Source of the DNA: Rhipidocladum racemiflorum
Lineage: Eukaryota > Streptophyta > Magnoliopsida > Poales > Poaceae
Assembly: GCA_036346355.1 (NCBI GenBank)
Contig: CM070569.1
Span: 60,040,561 to 60,104,560, forward strand
Direction of reading: 5' to 3'
Length of the DNA: 64,000 bases
Both the position numbers and the translations under genes were made by a program. Shown here piece after piece: positions 52,894 to 63,535 of the stretch; position 1 is the stretch's first letter; the number at the start of each line of letters is the position of its first letter. Under the pieces are notes generated by a model. That model worked only from the letters and a program-made list of their open reading frames with translations. It searched no databases and was not told where the DNA came from.

Positions 52894-54420
52894 ATGTCTT
52901 CCATAGGAAAGTCTATCTCTTTGTCCGATGTCAACCCCAAGGCAATAATCGTTCCAAGCAGCGGAAAGAGATTGAAGATCAAAAGGCTGCGTTCGAATAG
53001 ATGATGCTCGATTGCTATCAGAAGACCTGGCGAGGAATCACACACAAGGCCGTGTGCCGCCAGTCAACTTCAGCAACAAGGAGGCTTTGCATACTACTAG
53101 AAATCAACAGTTAAGCCGATACATACCTGCGTAAGAGGAATTATCATATATGATAAATCAATCCATACATCATGCTATTGTCAACCAGTCATCGGCTTTG
53201 GTAACTACACTCAAGCCGATGATAGCTAACAGTGTCAAAGAAGTCGCACAAGAACTGGTGTCGGTTGGAACTTTACTTTATTATGTGCAGTCATTACCAA
53301 ATTACACAATCTACTCCATTACCTAGAATGCCCAGACTGTGAAGTTAGTGATTGATCTAAAACCATCGGCTACTATTCCCACTATGGCACAAACACAGCC
53401 GACCGTAGTCTTGCACGGGCCCCAAGTGCAAGTGGGATTACTCATTATCATGCATACACAGATGGCTCTAAATTAGATTCTCAACCTAGTTTACCTCTAT
53501 CTGCTCTGTTTTACGTCTACCCTAAATCAGTTGCCTAGCTGATTGAGACTCAAATACGTCCTCAATACGTTGAGCCGATTCCTCCAAGGGATTCGGCACC
53601 TCATAGGGTTGTATCGTACTCAAAGCCATTTGTTCCACTTCCTGAGTCGACATTTAGGCACCAAAGTGTCGGTCATGAGCCACCACACACGGCCATACAC
53701 CCCCGTACAATGCCAGCCTGAGTTTACACTTGGGGGGGCAGTATACTGATTTTGCACCAAATTGGCACAACCCTCAAGAGCATCTAGCATCAGCTAAGGA
53801 AATAGATTGGGTTGAAGCAATTAGCGTTGTGTTGAGAGATCAGCTTGGTATCCAGCCAAAGGGGTGAATGATCAGCTATAGAAAGCCATATCTCGATTAT
53901 ATCGAACAGATTCTGTACCCTAATGGCTATAGAGTCCCTGACTTTGCAAAATTTTCAGGGGATGATTCCACGACAACATTAGAACATATCGGATGCTTTG
54001 TAGCATAGTGTGGCGAAGCTGCTAAGTCCTATGGGTTAAAAGTGAAACTATTCCCATTACCGCTATCTAGGGCAGCCTTCACTTGGTTTACAATATTGCC
54101 CCCAAATTCGGTCAATACTTGGACCGATTTAGAAAGCCGATTTCATGAGTACTTTTTATGTGGAAGCTTGGAGTTAAGAATAACAAATTTAAGCTTCATC
54201 AAACAAAAGTTTAGGGAATCAGTTATTGATTATATTAAGAGGTTTAGGGAAATAAGAAATCGATATTTTAGCGTTACATTGCCCGATAATCATTTGGCCG
54301 ATTAAATTTTCTAGGGGTTAATCCCGATTTTGAAAGAGAAATTTGGTGGCCAAGAGTTTACTGATTTAAGCCACCTGCTGCATAGGGTATCAGATTAAGA
54401 AAGTCAATTATTTGAAAACA
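52894..54420 (+). pseudogene. Element 3 gag, with stops and frameshifts
   Basis: The start ATG at 52894 (MSSIGKSISLSDVN) corresponds to the element 2 gag start. A neighbouring frame then gives KEIEDQKAAFE. The best-preserved part, 54042-54305, reads MKLFPLPLSRAAFTWFTILP, SRFHEYFLCGSLELRITNLS and VTLPDNHLAD, the capsid C-terminal region. It is not translatable as one protein. Confidence 0.75.
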
Positions 54421-55920
54421 AAGGTTTCAAAGATATATTCAAAAATAATAAGGACAAGAAAAAAAATCTAAAGTGAATCTCATCGAATATGAATCTAGTA
54501 GTTCATCTGATGAGGAAGACACCGAGAAAAATATAGTCGAGTGGGTTAAGGGAAGTAAAAAGTCCCTAGTCTGTTCTTAGCTCAAGCCAACTAAAGCTAA
54601 GTTGGAAATCAAATATGCTTTTGATGTAACCAAGTGTGATCATATTTTTGATTTACTAGTATAAGAAAAAGTTATACAATTGACTGAGGGTCACACTTTG
54701 TCATCGACTGAAGAAATCAAGAAACAAAGTTATTGTAAGTAGTATCATTCTTTTTCATATAATACTAACGACTGCAATATCTTTCGTCAATAGATTTAAT
54801 CGGCTAGTGAGGATGGTCGATTAAAGTTCACTGAGCAGCCGGTGATGCAGCTAGAGGCTAATCCGTTTCCAGTCAACATAGTGACATATTCAGTGAGAGA
54901 AGAAGAGTTGGCACGAGATGACCAAATCTATTCGTTGGCGGCATCAACTATACCAGCTTGATAGGCTGATGTAAGGATAACTGTACAGGGGGAAGAAACT
55001 ACAAATATCACAGCCGGGTCCATTTAGACCGAGACCGACCGTGAAGGTAAATAACCGAGAACAATAAAACCCAAATGAGAGCTTCAAGTTGGTAAATGTT
55101 ATAAAGCTAAAAGGCCCATACCACCACAAAAGACGACGCAGGGGTTTAAGCTAACGTTCTCTCATTTGTTTGCTAAATATAAGAGAAGGGGACAAAGGTC
55201 ACAACGAGGTCCTCATCAATGGCCGATGAGTGTGTATCAGCCAACCGCTGCTGAGAGGGCTCACGAACGATGCTCTTTTTTAGCAGTTTTGCTGGGAGAG
55301 GGGATTGGCCCTCCCATCACCATATATTTGCCAAATGAAATATTATCCTGGGCAAAGTCAAGAGCAACATCAGTCGGCTAAAAAGAGATTGTCTAGGTCT
55401 ACTCTAAACCGACAGAATGAAGATCGAAGGAAATTGATCCACGAAAGAATTTCGAAGCCAATTGAAGAGTAATCGGGACCAGGCCAAGGACAAGAATTGA
55501 AAATAGACTTAATCGGCAAGATACGTAAGCCGATAGAAGCCATGCCAAGATGGTGTCCTCTAGGGTTGAGCAAATCCCAAAGAAGAAGGCTTCAACGATT
55601 GAAAACCCAGGAATGAAAAGAAGCCGATCAAGAAAATAAGAGGGATGACGATTTTAATAGACTTCGTCTGACCAAACTCATCAAAAAGGAATGCAAAAAA
55701 GAAAGAGGTCACTTGGGAAGAATTCGATTCAGCCGATGACTTAGATTCCCCCATCATCCGTAATGATTCTCCCCCACCGATGGACATCAACACGGTGTTT
55801 ACCTTGCCTGCAGAATTCAAAGTATGTGCACCATCGGCTAAAGAATCATTTGCACAGTAATGCTTTGGTTCATAGGAAGCTATCTTTAAGAAGCCTCAAG
55901 ATGATCATTGGCATCTAAAG
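54421..55920 (+). pseudogene. Element 3 gag C-terminus and gag-pol linker
   Basis: Degenerate counterpart of 33586-35130 in element 2. Shared blocks include MPRWCP-LGLSKSQRRRLQRL (about 55540-55600) and PPMDINTVFTLPAEFK (about 55775-55820). Many stops are present. Confidence 0.65.
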
Positions 55921-55923
55921 CCG

Positions 55924-56190
55924 TTGTATTTAAAAGGCCATATTAACGGCAAGCCGATATCAAAGTTGTTGGTGGATGGTGGAGCAACTATTAATCTGAT
56001 GCCTTACTCGACTTGCAAGAAATTGAGTAAGTTCGATGGAGATCTTATTAAAACTAATATGGTGTTGAATGACTTCACCAAAGATTCCACAAAGGCCAAA
56101 GGCGTAATGGTGACCGAGCTCACGGTCGGCAGCAAGACTTTGCTGACAACTTTTCTTTGTAGTTGATGCCAAAGGAAGTTACAATGTGTT
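55924..56190 (+). pseudogene. Element 3 protease
   Basis: An 80-codon open frame, MYLKGHINGKPISKLLVDGG followed by ATINLMPYSTCKKL and VLNDFTKDSTKAKGVMV. The D-G-G active site is preserved. The next block (VVDAKGSYNVLL, shifted one frame) is present, but the expected reverse transcriptase does not follow. Confidence 0.8.
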
Positions 56191-56299
56191 GCTGACAATA
56201 CGAACTTCAAGGAAAAGGCTTGAATATTGCAATACCTAGCCTATAGTAGAAGCATTAGGTGAACTCATGGCAGATACCTCTTGAGCCGATCAATCTTGT

Positions 56300-58241
56300 G
56301 GAGTGCCTCTCTTGACGACCCTTTTGTGAGGACGGCCACATTTTTTTTTCTCTACAGAAGAGTTGGTTTGACATAATCAGGATATAGAAGTAAAGTGATT
56401 GTAAGTTTAATCGATTAATTGGGGGCTTACGTGGTTGTTGCGTCTCTAGGTTGGAGAGTGAAGAGGATTGGATGCCGAGTGTGCCAGAAGTATAGCCCGA
56501 TAATGTAACCCCGGTTTGCAATTGTTGCTTCTTACTTGGCTGACCAATGCCCGAGGAACTTTCGACAGGCATTTTGCCTGTTGTCTTGGTCTACAAAATG
56601 GAGGAGAAGCTGATCAAAAGGAGTTGAAGAAATATTTGATAATTTGTGCAAGGATGCTTCTACGTCGGCTAAAAATACCTCACTCGTAATATTGACCAAA
56701 CTCGTGTTAGTATGACCGTGGGAACTAGCATCATTGCTATAACTCGAGGTACTATCGGCAAACTCAGATGTTTCAAATGAATCTTTAGGAAGGCCTAAGC
56801 ATAAATCGGCTATGATGCTTGAGGTAGGACGCGTTGCTGGTGGTAGTGCTGCTATAATAGCCGACCACCAATCCTTGAATGAAAACATGTGGCAGTTGTG
56901 AAGTCAAAAATGAGGAATTATTTGAAGCTGAGATTCACTGTCTATGCTCAAAATAATGTCGGCTATATAAGCTTTTTGAACTTTTTCTCAGGGAGTTAGC
57001 CGATTTAAGAGATGAAAGTTTGGGATGACTTGGCCAAAACCTAGCTGTTGGGCATAAACCGAAGGATGATATAACTCATACGAGAGCAAGAAGGTCCAAT
57101 TCCTCGAATGTAAGCCAACAGAGAGAACACTGCAAGATAGAAAGATTCTGAAGCAGTCCACTATCTCATCTGGCATTTCATTGCTATCTGTAGCTAGATG
57201 AATGAATGATGGGTGCAGGTAGTTGTCGGCTATGACAGCTGAAGAAGTCCTTCACAAGGAAGTATGTAGTGCTGAGCTGAAGAAAGAAGGTCAAAATTTT
57301 CTTTACTCTGATTGCAGTTATCTTGGTTTTCTCAAATAAGCAGAGAATGTATCTTTCCCCAAAAGATCAGCTTTTTCTATATTCGGGGTCTTGTTCTTTT
57401 GGAGTGTCCTCACGAGGGAATGGAGTCATGGTCTCAGTGTAAATACTGAACAATCGGCTGAAGATACAATAAAGCCATGTCTAGATAAACCATAAAGGGC
57501 CACCGATGTTGCCAACAGAATACTGACGCTGTCCTATGAAAGGCTAACTACTAATAATATGCATCATTTGATATATCGCCCCCAGAAACATCTTTCCCAA
57601 TGCTAGCCGATGTTCATTCACTAGCTGCTCAATTAAGGATTGGTATACTTGCGTAGGTCTGAGGGTGGCTCTGCAAAAAAGGTACCGGTCCAGCCACATG
57701 TTCAAAAAAACTTTGTGCTATTTGTCTGACACTAGGCCTGTACCCTTGTTCTCTACAATATACTGGCTCCAACCTTCACCTTTGGTGGAGATAAACTTAT
57801 AATGAGATTTCTCGCTGAAAGCCAATAGTTGTGCCCCGTTGGGTCGGAGGCAACATAGCATGGCCACATAGAAAAGGGTTGGGCCGATGGGGCCAGTTGG
57901 CATCATAAAAGCATTAAAAGTATCGGACCAAAGGTAGCATGCTGCGGCTACAAGGGGTTCATTGGCTAGAGAGAGAGGCAGACACTCAGCAATCCCAACT
58001 TGCTCCCATAAAGGGATTTTTTCAGCTGCTACCCAATTATACGAGTTCCTCCAATCACTAAGCATTGTCGGTCAAGATCTAAAACTCTTACTCCATCTGT
58101 TGATATTATGCCCAGGAGCGAGTAAAGGTAATCTAGGTATTTCTTGAGAAATTACAGTCGATGCATTTATGTCACCTACTGGGCCTAAGCAATACTGATT
58201 AATTCTAACGGACTAGGGAATAAGTATCTGGCTTGGATCCA
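56300..58241 (-). pseudogene. Antisense plant-mobile-domain gene of element 3
   Basis: Read on the minus strand from an ATG at 58241 (MDPSQILIP, then an in-frame stop). The sequence continues in the same frame to EIPRLPLLAPGHNI. 57718-58065 holds the PMD core (NEPLVAAACYLWSDTFNAFM; LFYVAMLCCLRPNG), then WLDRYLFC, GKMFLGAIYQMM and GNIGGPLWFI in order down to about 57480. The C-terminal region (56532-56888) encodes DWWSAIIAALPPATRPTSSI. It is homologous to the element 2 gene and has several stops. Its function is unknown. Confidence 0.75.
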
Positions 58242-58355
58242 TTGATGGGAAGTTGATGGAAGAGGATGCTGACAGAAGATGTGCTTAGGGCACTTGAAGA
58301 CGATGATGAGGATATTGATAGCTTGAGCGTGTGAAAATGATAGGTGAATGGGCCT

Positions 58356-58365
58356 TATACTTATA
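58356..58365 (-). promoter_or_regulatory. TATA-like box of the element 3 antisense gene
   Basis: On the minus strand TATAAGTATA lies about 115 nt upstream of the ATG at 58241. The equivalent boxes in elements 1 and 2 are both about 97 nt upstream. Confidence 0.4.
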
Positions 58366-58570
58366 GGGGGTAAAACCCGGTGGCATTGTCGGGTAAATAT
58401 CGTCGAACTTTTTACTGCTGTTAATGCACTAGATCGTGCATTCGCACGATTTGCATGGGAAATTTGCCCTGAATGGTGAGAAAATCAGTGGAAGTTGAAG
58501 GGATGGGTCTCGAAGGAGACTCGATATTTAAGCTGATAATGTTGATTTTTGAGAGATTAATGCAATCTCC

Positions 58571-58586
58571 CAAAAATGGGGGCATA
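58571..58586 (+). other. Polypurine tract of element 3
   Basis: CAAAAATGGGGGCATA directly before the 3' LTR, identical over 16 bases to element 2. Confidence 0.82.
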
Positions 58587-59302
58587 TGTTGACACCAGAA
58601 TCTGGCGCATGGCCGATTTGGTAAGAGATTGTTAGTTTGGTATGGTTATTTGATTAAGGATAGTATCGTGTTTGAAAAGTATTTTGAAAAGTCATAAACC
58701 GATACAGGTTATCGAATTATAACCGATATTAGTTCTAAGAAGGAAAGTATCTCAGGGAAAGTTGAAACTGATATGGAGAGTTTTACGAGTCCAAGGAGGA
58801 TACAATTGATTCGGGTGCTATAAAAGAAAGCGATGAGCAACATAGAAGACACAGAAAATCAATCAATCAACTCGTATTACTTTACTTTTTTGTCGACTAG
58901 GAGTAGTATTTTAGACTTGTAATCCTTCATTTGTAACTCGTCTTAATCAATAAATTTGCGCATCCCCGATTATTGGTTCTGTTGACTTATGCCATCCAGA
59001 TCTGCTTTTTCTTCGATCTTGTTGCGCATCGCCTTTTTTGGGAAAAATCTACCTTTATCCTTATTTAATCAGTCCAATCAGGCTGATTAGATCTATTGGT
59101 TACTTTTTATCTAATCGGTTTGAAAAGTCGATTAGATTGAATCATTACTAGGAAAAACCTATCGGCTTAAGGGCCGATTGAATTAAATCTTTTTGCCGAT
59201 TGCAGGATCAAATCAGCTGGCACGCTCGCATCTAAAAATAAACTCAGTGTTTATGTGTGTTGATTACCGATTAACCCTTCTTCACGTATTTTGGTGACAA
59301 CA
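58587..59302 (+). repeat. Element 3 right LTR (3' LTR, 716 bp)
   Basis: TGTTGACACCAGAATCTGG to TTTTGGTGACAACA, followed by the GATAC duplication at 59303-59307. Confidence 0.9.
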
Positions 59303-59311
59303 GATACCAAA

Positions 59312-59520
59312 TGTAGTGGTTAGTTAATTCCGATCGAATAACCCTAGCACTATCAAAGGATTTGGAGATCTGAGTAGCGCAGAGGGAGGGGGGGTGAGAA
59401 ACAAGAATAGAGCGATAGATCACTTCCCTTTCTCATTCCCTTCGATACAAACTCCACCGCACAATTGAACACTACTCTCTACACACCCACACATGAGACC
59501 CACGAGATACAACTCACTCA
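59312..59520 (-). repeat. Element 4 right LTR (5' LTR, about 209 bp)
   Basis: TGTAGTGGTTAGTTAATTCC to ACAACTCACTCA. On the minus strand it ends ...CACTACA, two bases from the initiator-Met primer site. It directly abuts the right copy of the 221-bp flanking repeat. Confidence 0.75.
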
Positions 59521-59735
59521 ACCTAGGCCAAACTAATTGCAGTTGGATTGACCTCTTGTCAGATGTCACAGTTTAGCAACCTAGAATCGACCAGCTGCCA
59601 TGGAAATAGTCGATAGGGCAGAGTTTCAAAGGATGCATATCGGACTGGGGGCAAAGTTCTCCATGAGTTTTTGGACGGAACTACATGCAGATTGCCTGGG
59701 CCTTCTCAGCATGTCTTCATCTCGGCCTAGATGCA
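59519..59735 (+). repeat. Flanking direct repeat, right copy (217 bp)
   Basis: CAACCTAGGCCAAAC to CGGCCTAGATGCA, matching 44445-44665. The copy contains AATCGACCAGCTGCCATGG in both places. Confidence 0.85.
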
Positions 59736-60051
59736 ACGCTGGGTTGTAATTTTGGACCGATCAGACCCAAATCGAAGGTTGTCGACCTAGGACCGTATGT
59801 ATGCCTAGCCCAGTTCTCTAAATCCAGCCCAGGCCATCTAGAACAGTTCAAAATACCTTTCTTTCTGTTCTAAAATTCAAATGCTCGTAACTTTTAAACT
59901 GAGTGTTAGTTATCAGTCCGTTTGAACCATCGTGTTTCTTACCACAAGCTAGATCCTACTTGCATATATCTTAACTTAGTAATGATATCGCATGTGGTAT
60001 GTTCCGGTAGATAAAAAGGAAATGTTTCATGCATTACTTTTTAATGTTTCA
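59736..60051. other. No supported gene
   Basis: Mixed sequence without a recognisable domain or element boundary. It lies between the flanking repeat and a LINE fragment. Confidence 0.4.
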
Positions 60052-60355
60052 CTAGTACATGGGCGATGTTCCAGCATGCATCTTTTGAATTAAGTAGGAG
60101 AAATAGATCGGGTATGTGTTGGATGTTGACGAAACGCTATTCGGCTGCATCCTGACATCCTCCAAATTTGCCGCTCTCCACAGTGGTTTGACGCCTTTAC
60201 ACTTGAAACATAAGTGCCCACTGTCCTCTTCAAGGCGCTGGCATACTGCACAGATTGTATCCGCATCAATCCCTTTCCTCTTCAGGTTTATCCTCGAAGC
60301 CAAACTATTGTGCACCAGTCTCCATATAAAATGCTTGATTTTGTTTGGGCATTTT
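60052..60355 (-). pseudogene. LINE 3' end: zf-RVT domain fragment
   Basis: The minus strand encodes PNKIKHFIWRLVHNSLASRI followed by a DTICAVCQRLEEDSGHLCFK motif, the zinc-binding domain (zf-RVT) near the C-terminus of L1-type LINE ORF2 proteins, ending at a TAG (60052-60054). The upstream part of ORF2 is missing: the sequence changes to a GC-rich block at 60356. Confidence 0.82.
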
Positions 60356-60690
60356 AGGGCCCGTTTGGGGGCTGTGACGAGGCGGAGAGGAGGTGGCCAC
60401 CGGGCGAGGAGGCTATCGAGGCGGGGAGGCGACAACTGAGGCGCGGAGGCAGCAACTGAGGCGGCGGGGAGGAGATGGCTGGGGTGGTGAGGAGGCGGCG
60501 ATCGAGTGGCGGGGCGAGACAGCTGAGGCGGCGGCCGATCGGAGAGGAGACAACCGAGGCAGGGGAAGCGGCGATGCAGCAGGGAGGAGGCCATCGGAGG
60601 AGGAGGCAGTGACCGATAGTGGCGGGGCAAGACCGGGCTGGAGGGGGCTGGATTGGGAGGAGGGTGGTTCCACAAAGCTGCACCACTAGG
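60356..60690. repeat. GC-rich, GAGGCGG-repeat block
   Basis: Starts AGGGCCCGTTTGGGGGC, a transposon-terminus-like phrase, and consists of imperfect GAGGCGGGGAGGCGAC-like repeats. Open frames on both strands (Arg/Gly-rich or Pro/Ser-rich) follow from composition. The right-hand terminus could not be found. It abuts the LINE fragment, so it may be an insertion into it. Confidence 0.5.
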
Positions 60691-62136
60691 CTTGCTCGCT
60701 ACTGCATCACTCTCCCCCTCAGCATGGTACTCCTGTACTCTAACTCCTAACATAGAGTACTATATTCAAATGAGTAGCAATTAAGAGATTATATTGGAAT
60801 GGGTAACAGTTAAGATGGATCCACGAATAATTGGGCGGGATGTTGGAGGTTGAAGTAGAAAAGAGTTAGTGATGAGAAGAAATAGAAGACACATGGTTTG
60901 GTAGGCTAGCTGGCGTGTGAGGATTGTAAGTTGAAGGTAGGTTGCCCATGGTATATCGATGTGCATAAGTAATATACTCTAATGCAATGTAAACTAATAA
61001 AATTTACTCCCATATAAGCAATGTAAACTAATAAAAATTACTCACATATAATCAATGTATTGCTTTGAGATTAAATAGAGGTACATGTGCATACATATAT
61101 TTTGAAAAAGACTAACTAATTCATAAAGAGTAGGGCATGCAGCTACATTATCCATGTATGATGAAGAGTGTTTACGATTGAAGAACCTTACTCCATCAAA
61201 CTCATACTTCAATGTAAAAGTTGTATTGTTCTTCAAGCTTTTATTGTCATTTTTAATGATTACTTCCTCTACGGCCGGTCGCTACTGCACTGCATCCATT
61301 TCGTCATTAAGCCCATCGTACGAATTCTTCCATCTGTTCATCTCGTACACGTCTTTTCTAGATCTACTTTTTAGAAATATGTGGTATCTTCTGTCTAGCT
61401 TGTTGTATTTGATTATTTTGGAATTATATTTCATATTTAAATCTGAAATCAAAATAATACCTAGATTTTCAATATTTGATAGAAAAATGTGCACACACTA
61501 ACCTTTACTGCATTTTTGTACCTACTTTTCTTGTACAGCTTGTAGAATCTAACATTTATAATTCGACTTTCATAAATATTGTTTCGTATCAATGTATCAA
61601 TCAGTGAGTTACACCTATCTCCTGTTTTGATATATTCGTTCCTATCGCTATTACTTCATATCAATGTTTCGTTTAGAATTAATTGATTAATATTTTGGAA
61701 TAGAGGGAGTATGAATTTTCTGGCAACAACAAGGCGTTAACGCAGCAGGCTCTGTGAATTGCGATGCAAGATGCCAAGATGTGGACAAATTTAGCCATGG
61801 TTTGGATCTGTTCACTGATTTGTTGTTGTTCTTTTTACTCCCGACCAGGTCGGGTCTATAGCCGTATGTGGACATGCTCCTGCTCGGCGAAGAACGAGCA
61901 CATGGTGGAATGGAAACAAGTCAACAACGATAGGTAGTAGTAGTAATTAAACGCCGTAACAACACGATCGAAGATTCGATTTTGGTGGGGCCGCTGCGAC
62001 GTGGATGGAGGGATGCACTAACCGGAAGCGGTGGGCCGCGGGCGCCGTTGTCCTGGCCTGACGCGTTGCACGCGCGCACCATGGCGCAACACGCACGGGC
62101 CCAGTGGAGAGAGAGAGCGCTATGGAAGTATGGGGA
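60691..62136. other. No supported gene
   Basis: AT-rich DNA. GAGGGAGTA at 61705-61713 resembles one Stowaway end without a partner. The sequence near 61980-62120 is GC-rich. No coding domain was recognised. Confidence 0.4.
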
Positions 62137-62145
62137 GATGATGAT

Positions 62146-62389
62146 GGAAATAAATTTTGTGGAGTTGGTATGCAATTTTTTTTTTGTATACCTGATGTTG
62201 ATTGATATCACGTGAACAATCTTGTAATCTAACGTTACGATTTAATTTAGGTGAAAATAAATACGTGACGCTTATTTCGATACAAATTTAGTTGCTTAGT
62301 TCAGACTTAATGTCGTGACGTTAGATTGCAGGATTATCCACGTAACATCAATCAGTGTCAAGTATACCAGCTCTACGAAATTTATTTCC
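62146..62389. mobile_element. Mutator-type MITE with long TIRs
   Basis: 244 bp. The ends GGAAATAAATTTTGTGGAG and CTCTACGAAATTTATTTCC are inverted repeats that extend inward about 90 bases (ATTGATATCACGTGAACAAT / ATTATCCACGTAACATCAAT; AATCTAACGTTACG / CGTGACGTTAGATT). The 9-bp flanks GATGATGAT (62137-62145) and GATGGTGAT (62390-62398) agree at 8 of 9, fitting Mutator-like elements. Confidence 0.78.
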
Positions 62390-62398
62390 GATGGTGAT

Positions 62399-63530
62399 GG
62401 GCTCTTGGCTCATGCATTGTCTGGCTGGTCAGCCGGGCAGCCATGTTGTCCCCTCCCCTGACTTTTTTGAAAAATTTGCAGTGCCATCCTCTCGAGAATC
62501 GAGTCAGAAAGGCACACGCGGCCGCAGGCAACCAAAAGAAATCGTAGATTGCCGCCCTGGACGATGATCTCTCTCACTTTTGCACCCCGCGCGCTCGCGC
62601 ATCCGCTAGCAGCTAGCTGCTCCCTCCACGGCTGCACCACATGTTGCACTAGCTTGCCAATGTTCTTCTGGGAAAGGACAACTCGGCGGAAAGAAGACTG
62701 GGTTTGTGCCAGATCTTTCTCATTAGAGTATACCTTTTTATACGTATAACTCTATAGTTTTATAATGATTTTTATAATATCATCTATCCAACATATATAT
62801 TTAAAATTTTCTAAAAATACGATATAAAATAGTTACAAGGTTCTAAAAAATTCAATTCCATCGATAAATCTAAACATTGAAGAGATGACCTTATAGCTTT
62901 TTAAAATTTCAGGGATGCCAGAGCATACTCGGCACCGCTAGATTGGCCCGTGGCTGCTGCTATGCTTACTCATTGATGGTGTGCAAGAAAATACTCCTAT
63001 TTCAGAAACTAACTAAGCTGCTGCAGGATTCATTGATAGCTAGGTACAGGGATGAATGGATGCACGAATGGATGCACAATATTCAGTCATCTGCCTATTG
63101 CTGCTGACGTTTTAGCCAAAAGCTCGAGGAGAGACGTGAATTTGTCATCGTCCTATTTAAGCTACTTACAAAAAATAGAAGTTTTTCTATGAAAAGAATT
63201 ATATAAAAAATACTATAGAATAGAAATAATGATCATCATGGATGATAACTTTACTTTGATGTAGTTTGGCACACATGCATTGATGCATACTTCGCGGAGC
63301 CATGGAAGGTGTGATAGAAGCCAGATACGTGGATCAAATGCTTGATAAATATCTAAACATGTTTGGAGATGAAATATCATGCACTCGTGGAGTACAAATG
63401 AGGCTCGATGCTAGCTTAAAAAATGGGAAGAAAATAGAATCCCGATGCTACATAAGATGGGTTCACGTGTCACAAATTATCTATTCTGCTTTGTAGTTTC
63501 ACCCTAACTGTTACTTAATCACGTAACTCT
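62399..63530. other. No supported gene
   Basis: Short open frames at 62355-62567, 62549-62749 and 63302-63496 have no recognisable domain. AT-rich stretches lie around 62740-62900 and 63160-63220. Confidence 0.4.
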
Positions 63531-63535
63531 TGACA

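Larger units (their letters stand above)
52127..59302 (+). mobile_element. Element 3: Tat-type retrotransposon lacking RT, RNase H and integrase
   Basis: A 7,176-bp element has GATAC duplications (52122-52126 and 59303-59307), LTRs of 723 and 716 bp, and PBS and PPT matching element 2. The plus strand has gag (from 52894), the gag-pol linker and protease (to about 56190); the coding signal then stops and the antisense plant-mobile-domain gene begins. Reverse transcriptase, both RNases H and integrase are absent. The LTRs differ more than those of element 2 (about 10 changes in the first 120 bases by eye), so it is older. Many stops interrupt gag. Confidence 0.92.
44729..59520 (-). mobile_element. 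Element 4: degraded chromovirus (Ty3/gypsy), host of nested insertions
   Basis: Minus-strand order from the right: 5' LTR, initiator-Met primer site, gag with CCHC knuckle, protease, reverse transcriptase, RNase H, integrase, chromodomain, 3' LTR. The chromodomain places it among chromoviruses, which use it to target heterochromatin. Without insertions it would be about 4.6 kb. It is broken by element 3 (52127-59302), a solo-LTR-like unit (48270-51165) and a hAT MITE (45566-45709), and by internal deletions and stops. No 5-bp target duplication is visible at its outer ends. Confidence 0.85.

Noticed and set aside
54944..55381. Separate small genes inside element 3
   Set aside because: They coincide with the degenerate gag-pol linker of element 3 when compared with element 2.
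44445..59735. 220-bp repeat as target duplication of element 4
   Set aside because: Ty3/gypsy integration duplicates about 5 bp; the repeat is far too long and its distance to the LTR differs on the two sides.
60393..60689. Gly/Arg-rich protein on the plus strand
   Set aside because: GAGGCGG repeat block, open in several frames on both strands.
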